Below, in pieces: positions 58,498 to 64,000 of a stretch of 64,000 bases of DNA. The stretch's first letter is position 1; each line of letters begins with the position of its first letter. Position numbers and translations under genes: made by a program. The stretch lies in assembly GCA_021325515.1 (NCBI GenBank), contig JAJPHC010000028.1, forward strand, positions 1 to 64,000, given 5' to 3'. The notes beneath the pieces were generated by a model. It did not search any database. It had not been told where the DNA came from and was given only the letters and a program-made list of their open reading frames with translations. The DNA is from Acidobacteriota bacterium. GTDB taxonomy: Bacteria > Acidobacteriota > Thermoanaerobaculia > Gp7-AA8.

Positions 58498-59142
58498 ATG
58501 TTCTCCTCTCCCGCACAAGCTGAGAGCGCGTTCTTCGGACGAGCTCTCAGCTCGTCTTCTCAGTCAGAATGGCAGCGATTGACGCACGATGATCCGTTCG
58601 AGGCACGAGCCATCGCGGCGGTCCGGAAGGGAGACTCCGGCCCGTACGACTACCTCGTGTCAAAATATTCGAAGCGGGTCGTCGCCATCGCCTGGAGCAT
58701 CGTCCGCAACGCTCATGACGCCGAAGATCTCGCGCAGGAAGCGTTCGTGAAGGCATTCGAGAACATCGGGCGATTCAAGGAAGGGGAACCGTTCGGCCCA
58801 TGGATCTACCGGATCGTGACGAATCTCGCGCTCGATGTGATGAAACACCGGACGCGCTTCCGGCACGAGGAGTTGAGTGAGAATCAGGAAGCGGCGAGAC
58901 GCGACAGCGCGGAGCTCGGCGCGGTGAGCAACGAGCTGGCGGCGCGCATCGACGCAGCGATCGGCTCGCTGCCGGAGAATCAACGGATCGTGGCGCGGCT
59001 CTATCTCGTGGAGCAGTTCGAGCATACGGAGATCGCGGCGATGATGAATCTGAGCGAAGGGACGGTGCGGTCGCACCTCTCGCTCGCCCGTAGAAAACTG
59101 CAGGAACAACTGGCGGACCTCTACGGAGGCGGCGATGACTGA
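58498..59142 (+). CDS. ECF RNA polymerase sigma factor
   Basis: A 214-residue ECF sigma. Region 2: PYDYLVSKYSKRVVAIAWSIVRNAHDAEDLAQEAFVKAF in shorter blocks and PFGPWIYRIVTNLALDVMKHR. Region 4: SLPENQRIVARLYLVEQFEHTEIAAMMNLSEGTVRSHLSLARRKL. The first 30 residues are encoded partly by a palindrome, so TTG 58579 is a plausible alternative start (MTHDDPFEARAIAAVR). Downstream genes are a small membrane protein and a second Spy-like protein, so this is a spy-sigma-antisigma-spy module, likely a metal or envelope stress response. Confidence 0.9.
   Translation: MFSSPAQAESAFFGRALSSSSQSEWQRLTHDDPFEARAIAAVRKGDSGPYDYLVSKYSKRVVAIAWSIVRNAHDAEDLAQEAFVKAFENIGRFKEGEPFGPWIYRIVTNLALDVMKHRTRFRHEELSENQEAARRDSAELGAVSNELAARIDAAIGSLPENQRIVARLYLVEQFEHTEIAAMMNLSEGTVRSHLSLARRKLQEQLADLYGGGDD
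58518..58552 (+). repeat. hairpin near the start of the ECF sigma gene
   Basis: AGCTGAGAGC (58518-58527) and GCTCTCAGCT (58543-58552) form a ten-pair stem around a 15-base loop. It is either the terminator of the spy gene or, if ATG 58498 is the real start, part of the sigma coding sequence. Confidence 0.6.
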
Positions 59143-59437
59143 AGACAAATTTTTCGAACGGCTGAGACACGATGCGAAGCCGCTGCGCTACGCGGGAGAC
59201 GACTTTCTCCCGGCACGCATGGCGGCGCGCGTTCGCGAGCGCCTGAACCGCCCTGCGACCGTCTCGCAGTTTCTCGCGGCGTGGTTCCGCCCGATCGCGG
59301 CATCGCTGGCCGCTATCATCCTGAGCCTCACGCTGGGACTCACGTGGTCGGCGAGCCATCACGACATCGCCGACTCGATCTCGCAGAACCCGATCGAGTT
59401 CGCAATGGCAGGAGAGACCTTCGGTGTCGGTGACTGA
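59135..59437 (+). CDS. small membrane protein, possible anti-sigma factor
   Basis: A 100-residue protein with one membrane segment (FRPIAASLAAIILSLTLGLTW) near residue 60, a soluble N-terminal part rich in Arg (DDFLPARMAARVRERLNRP) and a short periplasmic tail. It overlaps the sigma gene by eight bases and the next gene by 14. Position and topology suggest an anti-sigma factor, though no zinc motif is present. Confidence 0.6.
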   Translation: MTEDKFFERLRHDAKPLRYAGDDFLPARMAARVRERLNRPATVSQFLAAWFRPIAASLAAIILSLTLGLTWSASHHDIADSISQNPIEFAMAGETFGVGD

Positions 59438-59840
59438 TCCCATCCCTCCGCCGCCGTCCAACAGCTCGCGGACGAAGATCATCGCGGTGATCGTCGTTCT
59501 CGCCGCGTTCGGCTGCGGCATCGTCGCCGGCGCCGTGGGCGATCGCCTCTGGCTGTTTCACCACGGCCCGGCGCATGGAGCCGGCCGCTTCATCGCCGAG
59601 CGGATTCTCAAGCGTCTCGACCGTGAGCTGCATCTCACGCCGCAGCAGCACGACCAGGTGAAGAAGATCCTCGAAGCGCATCGCGTGCGGGTCGAGGGAG
59701 TGTTCGAAGCCGTGAAGCCGCAGGTGCACCACGAGATCGACGCCGCCAACAACGAGATCCGCGCCGTGCTCACGCCGGAGCAGCGTCAGAAGTACGAAGA
59801 GCTCCGGATGCGACTGCACCCGCATCGCGGAGAGTTCTGA
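59424..59840 (+). CDS. Spy/CpxP-like membrane-anchored protein
   Basis: A 138-residue protein with an N-terminal membrane anchor (IIAVIVVLAAFGCGIVAGAVG) and periplasmic helices. LDRELHLTPQQHDQVKKILEAHR and IRAVLTPEQRQKYEELR are the LTxxQ motifs. GTG 59424 has GGAGAG upstream. It closes the second ECF operon and overlaps the convergent dehydrogenase-like gene by 71 bases. Confidence 0.8.
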   Translation: MSVTDPIPPPPSNSSRTKIIAVIVVLAAFGCGIVAGAVGDRLWLFHHGPAHGAGRFIAERILKRLDRELHLTPQQHDQVKKILEAHRVRVEGVFEAVKPQVHHEIDAANNEIRAVLTPEQRQKYEELRMRLHPHRGEF

Positions 59841-60675
59841 GCAGCTCGTCATCGCTGATCGCGTCGGATGGCGCCAGCACACCGCGCAGTCCGGCTCCCT
59901 CGATCAGACGATTCGCGACCGCCGCGGCCGGCAGGATCGCGAGACGCTGACCGCGCGCATCGATGCGTGCCTTCGCTGTCGCGCTGACCGCCTCGACGTA
60001 GCTCGCATCCGTTCCGATTCGCGAGAACGGCTGCGCGAGGCGGCTCAACGCCGCCGGCTGCACGCCGAGCCTTTTCGCAAGACGAAGCAGCATCGCCGCG
60101 CCGGGAAGCTGAAACTTCACGAACGTCTCGACGTCGATGCCCTCGCGGGCAAAGAGCTCGCGATCGGGCGTGAGGATGGTGCGGCCATCGCTGCCCATCA
60201 CGCTGGCAATCGCACCCGGGCCCTTGCCGTTGCGATTGCCGATGCCGAGCGTCACGGCGATCCGCATGCGAGGAGACGGGCGATCGGGCGAGGCGCCCGC
60301 CAACTGCCGCACCAGCATTCCCGAGATCGCCGGCAGCGTCGACAATCCCGGCACGATCGCGACGCCGCGCTCGCGCGCATACGCGTCGAGCGCGCGATCA
60401 TCGAGCAGCGCGAAGAACCACGACGGATCGTCCGCGATGTCGAGCCAATGCGCTCCTTCTTCGGCCGCCGCACGCACGCAGCGCGGATCGAACGACTGAA
60501 ACGGCCCGGCGGCGCAGAGCACGGCGAACGCACCGCGCGCGACTCTGGCGATCGACTCCGGGTCGCGAAGGTCCGCGCCGGTCGCGCGGCTCGCGCCGAT
60601 CACCTCCCCGCGCAGTTCGCGCGAGAGCAGCGTCCCGAAGACTCCGCCGGCGCCGAGAACGATCAGGCGTCGCAT
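59770..60675 (-). CDS. saccharopine dehydrogenase-like NAD(P)-binding protein
   Basis: A 301-residue Rossmann-fold protein. MRRLIVLGAGGVFGTLLSREL has the GxGGxxG dinucleotide motif; VLCAAGPFQSFDPRCVRAA and YVDI-like HWLDIADDPSW follow the saccharopine dehydrogenase/Lys9 family pattern. ATG 60675 is the family-like start. Its 3' end overlaps the Spy-like gene on the other strand by 71 bases, so one of the two stops may be read differently; both frames look coding. Substrate is unknown. Confidence 0.75.
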   Translation of the reverse strand: MRRLIVLGAGGVFGTLLSRELRGEVIGASRATGADLRDPESIARVARGAFAVLCAAGPFQSFDPRCVRAAAEEGAHWLDIADDPSWFFALLDDRALDAYARERGVAIVPGLSTLPAISGMLVRQLAGASPDRPSPRMRIAVTLGIGNRNGKGPGAIASVMGSDGRTILTPDRELFAREGIDVETFVKFQLPGAAMLLRLAKRLGVQPAALSRLAQPFSRIGTDASYVEAVSATAKARIDARGQRLAILPAAAVANRLIEGAGLRGVLAPSDAISDDELLRTLRDAGAVASGALRTSDAAPA

Positions 60676-61196
60676 CGCGCAGCAAGAATGGCCCAGATCA
60701 CGAACAGCGGGAAGAGCACACCCGTCGACGCGATCTCCAGCCACGGAACCGAGAAGGCCGAACCGGCGCTCATCGCGAAGCCGGAGGCGACGACGAGCCA
60801 GCCGATCCGCTGCATGAGCGGCGGCAGATCGCGGCGTCTAACCAGCAACAGCAGCAAGCCCGCCGAGTAGAAACCGTTCGCGAAAACGCCGACCGCGATC
60901 TCCAGCCCTCGCGAAGGGCCGCTCAGGATGTAATGCCACTCGCTGGTGATGTCGATCGAAGCGCCGAGCGCGCCGATGACCGCCGCCGTCCGCGAGAACG
61001 TGGCGTACAACGCGACGAGCGTCACCGCTGCGAGCTGCCAGACCAGCCACGACGAAGTCCATGCAGCGCGATGCGCAGCGACGTACTCGCTCGCGTTTGC
61101 GCCGGTCAGGCCCGGCGCGAGAAACAGCGCCATCACGACGATGGCGATCGCGTGCACGATGGCACACGTGTACGCGATCGCTGCTCGTCTCGTCAT
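60663..61196 (-). CDS. membrane protein of unknown function
   Basis: A 177-residue protein with five to six hydrophobic segments (AIAYTCAIVHAIAIVVMALFLAP, SWLVWQLAAVTLVALYATF, TAAVIGALGASIDI, GLEIAVGVFANGFYSAGLLLLL, IGWLVVASGFAMSAGSAFSV, IASTGVLFPLFVIWAILAA). No family assigned. Its ATG overlaps the cysK stop by one base (TGATG), and its stop overlaps the next gene, so it is in the cysK operon. Confidence 0.65.
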   Translation of the reverse strand: MTRRAAIAYTCAIVHAIAIVVMALFLAPGLTGANASEYVAAHRAAWTSSWLVWQLAAVTLVALYATFSRTAAVIGALGASIDITSEWHYILSGPSRGLEIAVGVFANGFYSAGLLLLLVRRRDLPPLMQRIGWLVVASGFAMSAGSAFSVPWLEIASTGVLFPLFVIWAILAARCDA

Positions 61197-62191
61197 CAGG
61201 GTGCGGTGGGTGCAGGGGCGGCGGCAGGAGGCTGCGGCAGCGTCGGCGGCTGGTTCACGACATCGGTGTATTCGAACAGCGCCGTCGAGAGATACCGCTC
61301 GCCCGTATCCGGCAGCACAGCGACTACGCGCTTGCCCGCACCGAGCTCCTTCGCGATCTGCAGCGCGGCATACGCGACCGCACCGGAGGAAATCCCGACG
61401 AAGATTCCTTCTTCTTTCGCGAAGCGCCGGGCTGTCTGCACCGCCTGATCGAACGTCACATCGAAGATGCGGTCGACCACCGCCGCATCGTAGATCGCTG
61501 GAATGAACGTCGGCCCGATGCCCTGGATCTTGTGCGGTGCGGCGGGACCGCCCTTCAGCACCTGCACTTCGACCGGCATCACACCGACCGTGAGAATCGA
61601 GGAGAGCTCTTTCTTCAGCACCTGGCTCGTGCCCGAGATCGTTCCGCCCGTTCCGATGCCGGCCACGACCGCATCGAGTTTCCCGCCGGTGTCGCGCAGG
61701 ATCTCTCTCGCCGTCGTCTCGCGATGCACTTTCGGATTCGCAGGATTCTCGAATTGCTTCGACATCCAGGCATCCGGCGTCTTCTCCACGGTCTCGCGCG
61801 CGACGCGCAGCGCTTCCGGCAAACCGCCTGTCCCCGGCGTCAGAATCAGTTTCGCACCGAGGGCCTCGAGGAGCTTGCGGCGCTCGACGGACATCGTGTC
61901 CGGCATGATGAGAATGCACTTGTAGCCCTTCGCGGCGGCGACGAACGCGAGACCGATTCCGGTGTTGCCGCTCGTCGCTTCGACGATGACCGAGCCCGGG
62001 TGCAACTCGCCGCGCTGCTCCGCATCTTCGATCATCGACAACGCGATGCGATCCTTCACGGACGAAAGAGGATTGAACGCTTCGAGCTTGACGATCAGCT
62101 CCGCCGAGCCTTCCTCCGCAACGCGATTGACGCGCACCAGAGGCGTGTTCCCCACCAGCTCCGTGATGTTGTTGTAGATCCTGCCATGCAT
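61196..62191 (-). CDS. cysK: cysteine synthase A
   Basis: A 331-residue PLP enzyme that makes cysteine from O-acetylserine and sulfide. The PLP Lys is in NPLSSVKDRIALSMI near residue 46, TSGNTGIGLAFVAAAKGY near 78 binds substrate, GIGTGGTISGTSQVL near 185 is the phosphate loop and GISSGAVAYAAL near 272 closes the site. A Pro-rich C-terminal tail (PPTLPQPPAAAPAPTAP) is unusual. AAGGAG lies before ATG 62191. Expression appears to depend on an upstream cysteine attenuator. Confidence 0.96.
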   Translation of the reverse strand: MHGRIYNNITELVGNTPLVRVNRVAEEGSAELIVKLEAFNPLSSVKDRIALSMIEDAEQRGELHPGSVIVEATSGNTGIGLAFVAAAKGYKCILIMPDTMSVERRKLLEALGAKLILTPGTGGLPEALRVARETVEKTPDAWMSKQFENPANPKVHRETTAREILRDTGGKLDAVVAGIGTGGTISGTSQVLKKELSSILTVGVMPVEVQVLKGGPAAPHKIQGIGPTFIPAIYDAAVVDRIFDVTFDQAVQTARRFAKEEGIFVGISSGAVAYAALQIAKELGAGKRVVAVLPDTGERYLSTALFEYTDVVNQPPTLPQPPAAAPAPTAP

Positions 62192-62211
62192 GCTCTTTTC
62201 TCCTTGAAAGC

Positions 62212-62240
62212 AAAAAGACCCGCGCTGGATTGCGCGGGTC
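62212..62240 (-). terminator. intrinsic terminator in the cysK leader
   Basis: On the minus strand GACCCGCGC, loop AATCCA, GCGCGGGTC is followed by TTTTT. It lies 20 bases before cysK and 30 bases after the leader-peptide stop, which is the geometry of an attenuator rather than of a gene-end terminator. Confidence 0.9.
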
Positions 62241-62270
62241 CGGTTCGAAGACAAAGCGTTAGCCAGCCGC

Positions 62271-62315
62271 CTACGGCGCCTCGAACGGACCTGTCGACCG
62301 ACAACAGCGAGTCAT
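62271..62315 (-). CDS. cysteine-responsive leader peptide of cysK
   Basis: A 14-codon ORF encoding M-T-R-C-C-R-S-T-G-P-F-E-A-P, with tandem TGT-TGT cysteine codons. The segment GGTCCGTTCGAGG at codons 9-12 can pair with CTTCGAACCGGACC just upstream of the terminator, whose last bases are the left arm of the terminator. Ribosome stalling at Cys codons would free the first segment and form the antiterminator; normal translation to the stop would cover it and let the terminator form. No Shine-Dalgarno is seen; the predicted transcript starts about four bases before the ATG, so it is probably leaderless. Confidence 0.75.
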   Translation of the reverse strand: MTRCCRSTGPFEAP

Positions 62316-62325
62316 GAGTGAATGC

Positions 62326-62354
62326 AAGTTAATGTCGCAGAGAGCAGAGGTCAA
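62326..62354 (-). promoter_or_regulatory. promoter of the cysK leader
   Basis: On the minus strand TTGACC (62354-62349), a 17-base spacer and TAACTT (62331-62326). It is the clearest -35/-10 pair in the window and predicts a start near 62319, four bases from the leader ATG. Confidence 0.6.
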
Positions 62355-62358
62355 GGGG

Positions 62359-62465
62359 GATGGGATGGGAGTATGGGACCTATGGGACCTATAGGACCTA
62401 TAGGCGGAGCCACCGTTTCTCCCCATAGGTCCTATAGGTCCCATAGGTCCCATTAGTCCCATCCT
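62359..62465. repeat. family A palindrome between the response regulator and cysK
   Basis: Tandem GGGACCTATGGGACCTATAG on the left and tandem ATAGGTCC units on the right with loop GGCGGAGCCACCGTTTCTCCCC. It ends directly at the stop codon of the response regulator. Confidence 0.88.
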
Positions 62466-63176
62466 TCACCCCGCGACTGCCGCCCCCTGGCCTAGATACC
62501 GGTAGCCGATCTTCGCCACTGCCACGATGACCGCCGCGTCGGTTCCCACTGCTTTCTGCAGTTTGCGGCGGAGGCGCGTGACGTGCGTGTCGACGGTGCG
62601 GCTGTTGAGGTTGAGATCGACGCGATAGTTCCAGACACGCGAGAGCAGCTCGTCGCGCGGCACCACGCGCTCCTTGTTCTTGAAGAGATACATCAGCAGA
62701 TCGAACTCTTTCGGCGAGAGCTTCAACTTCTGGCGGTTCGCCGTCGCTTCGCGCGTCGCGGGATCGAGCCGGATGAGGTGATCCTCGCAAACCGCTTTCG
62801 CCGCGGTCGCGCCTGCATCGCTGCGGCGCATCACCGCGTCGATGCGCGCGAAGAGCTCCTGCACGCCGAACGGCTTCGTCACGTAATCGTCCGCGCCGCC
62901 GCGCAGACCGCGCACCTTGTCGGTCTCCTGCCCTCGCGCGGTGAGGAGAATGACCGGCACCTTCGAGATCTTTCGAATATGGTCGAGGACTTCGAAGCCG
63001 CTCTTCTTCGGCAACATCAGATCGAGCAGCACGAGATCGGGACTCTCGGAGTGAAAGAGGCGGATCGCCTCCTCACCATCGGCGGCCGTCGCCGTTTCAT
63101 AATTCTCGTGACGGAGATTGATCTCCAGCCCCTGCCGTAATCCCGCCTCATCCTCGACGATCAGAATGCGTGTCAT
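62466..63176 (-). CDS. OmpR/PhoB-type response regulator
   Basis: A 236-residue DNA-binding response regulator. The receiver domain has the acidic pair ILIVEDEAGL, the phosphorylated Asp in LVLLDLMLPKKSG near residue 52, the Thr in VILLTARGQ and the Lys in DDYVTKPFG near 101. The C-terminal winged helix includes KLKLSPKEFDLLMYLFKN, VVPRDELLSRVW and SRTVDTHVTRLRRKL. Its partner is the histidine kinase cut by the window end, separated by a 486-base repeat region. Confidence 0.95.
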   Translation of the reverse strand: MTRILIVEDEAGLRQGLEINLRHENYETATAADGEEAIRLFHSESPDLVLLDLMLPKKSGFEVLDHIRKISKVPVILLTARGQETDKVRGLRGGADDYVTKPFGVQELFARIDAVMRRSDAGATAAKAVCEDHLIRLDPATREATANRQKLKLSPKEFDLLMYLFKNKERVVPRDELLSRVWNYRVDLNLNSRTVDTHVTRLRRKLQKAVGTDAAVIVAVAKIGYRYLGQGAAVAG

Positions 63177-63229
63177 CCAATCCTCCCACCTACTCTACGT
63201 GTCTCGCTGCTCGTAGTTTCTTCCAACGG

Positions 63230-63657
63230 AATCCTGAGCGAAGCGAAGGATCAACCAAGGCGCCGCGCGGGATCCGTCGCGCTCTGCGTCCGCCGAACCA
63301 TCCTCCCGGCGCCTTCGTTGATGCTTCGCTTCGCTCAGCATGGGTTTGAAAAAGGATCAACCAAGGCGCCGCGCGGGATCCGTCGCGCTCTGCGTCTGCC
63401 GAACCATCCTCCCGGCGCCTTCGTTGATGCTTCGCTTCGCTCAGCATGACTTGGAAAGGGATCAACCAAGGCGCCGCGCGGGATCCGTCGCGCTCTGCGT
63501 CCGCCGAACCATCCTCCCGGCGCCTTCGTTGATGCTTCGCTTCGCTCAGCATGGCTTGAAAAAGGATCAACGAAGGCGCCGCGCGGGATCCGTCGCGCTC
63601 TGCGTCCGCCGAACCATCCTCCCGGCGCCTTGGTTGATGCTTCGCTTCGCTCAGCAT
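63230..63657. repeat. four tandem 105-base palindromic units (family H)
   Basis: GGATCAACCAAGGCGCCGCG starts units at 63248, 63354, 63459 and 63564, so the period is 105-106 bases. Each unit has its own inverted end, GGCGCCTTCGTTGATGCTTC, and a conserved centre (GGGATCCGTCGCGCTCTGCG). The copies differ at only a few positions. It occupies the whole gap between the histidine kinase and the response regulator. Confidence 0.92.
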
Positions 63658-63662
63658 GGGGG

Positions 63663-64000
63663 TCAAAAAGTCTGCGGTGCGTGTACGAGTCCCGGCACGG
63701 CAGCCGCCTCCTCCGGTTTCAGGCGCGGGAAGAGCAGCCGGAACGTCGAGCCCTTGCCGAGCTCCGACTCGACCTCGACCCGCCCTCCGTGCGACGCCAG
63801 GATCTGCTGCACGAGCGTGAGGCCGAGGCCGGCGCCGCGCCGCGTCTGCGTATCGCTGAACTGCGCACGAAAGTAGGGATCGAAAATCTTCTCGAGATCC
63901 TTCTGCGCGATTCCGATCCCGTGATCGCGCACCTCGACGATGATCGCCTCCTCGCTCTGGCGGAGGATGACATCGAGCGTCTTGTCCTCGGCCGAGTACT
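63663..64000 (-). CDS. sensor histidine kinase, C-terminal part (cut by window end)
   Basis: The last 112 residues of a HATPase_c domain; the N-terminal part lies beyond the window. VRDHGIGIAQKDLEKIFDPYF is the N/G1-region (DxGxGI then F box), GAGLGLTLVQQILASHGGRVEVESELGKGSTFRLLFP the G2 box and end. It should phosphorylate the response regulator at 62466-63176. The stimulus cannot be inferred. Confidence 0.92.
   Translation of the reverse strand, partial: YSAEDKTLDVILRQSEEAIIVEVRDHGIGIAQKDLEKIFDPYFRAQFSDTQTRRGAGLGLTLVQQILASHGGRVEVESELGKGSTFRLLFPRLKPEEAAAVPGLVHAPQTF

Noticed and set aside
62225-62260. tRNA-like GGTTCGAAG after a GC stem
   Set aside because: No acceptor, D or anticodon stems can be drawn; the stem is the cysK terminator read from the other strand.
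63230-63657. CRISPR array
   Set aside because: The 105-base units repeat in full without unique spacers, and no cas gene is nearby.

Overview
This is a high-GC bacterial chromosome segment, unlike the lower-GC first 4 kb. Dense short operons, ECF sigma factors, many TPR and lipoprotein genes, and numerous intergenic palindromes suggest a soil or sediment lineage, possibly Acidobacteriota. There is no rRNA or other phylogenetic marker, so that placement is only an inference. The window contains no tRNA, rRNA, CRISPR array, transposase or phage gene that I can see.

Layout. (1) About 1-3950 is an integron gene-cassette array. Four attC recombination sites and one degenerate site separate plus-strand cassettes: a small lipoprotein, a PIN-domain protein, a secreted trypsin-like protease with a small partner ORF, and a DUF3024 protein. 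No integrase lies in the window; the site orientation places it to the left if it exists. (2) 3962-9205 holds minus-strand envelope and enzyme genes: a lipoprotein, M61 peptidase, TVP38, YihY and a ferredoxin-metallo-beta-lactamase. (3) 9401-17247 is the translation block ffh, then rpsP-khpA-rimM-trmD-rplS-rnhB, then a large TPR protein. (4) 17293-26059 has thiL-truA, arcA-arcC, hsp20, prfC and a siroheme-decarboxylase-like Lrp protein. (5) 26165-29971 is metH behind a SAM-II riboswitch with its own terminator. (6) 30035-37113 is a minus-strand series: TPR and lipoproteins, speA, an amidase/Tat-protein/GrdB-like operon, and a peroxiredoxin whose catalytic cysteine is encoded by in-frame UGA (selenocysteine). 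(7) 37305-48443 has hslO, fabH, purM, purN, a PBP5-type carboxypeptidase, an ABC exporter, an HNH protein and pyrF. (8) 48504-64000 has a PolX-like protein lacking its polymerase aspartates, two ECF sigma modules, purD-purE, a CDF transporter, cysK behind a Cys-Cys leader-peptide attenuator, and a two-component system cut by the window end.

Sulfur and one-carbon control recurs. metH appears controlled by SAM (SAM-II riboswitch plus terminator), and cysK by cysteine supply (leader peptide M-T-R-C-C-R, antiterminator, terminator). A selenocysteine peroxiredoxin and Hsp33 add thiol/redox defence. Purine synthesis is spread over three loci (purM, purN, purD-purE).

A second theme is the intergenic DNA. 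At least nine unrelated families of palindromic elements occur, many with arms built from short tandem repeats. Some intrude into genes: one sits in frame inside metH, one supplies the hydrophobic core of a signal peptide, one the N-terminus of PurN and one the C-terminus of ThiL. Many genes have a -10 box only 6-12 nt before the start codon and no Shine-Dalgarno, implying leaderless or nearly leaderless mRNAs.
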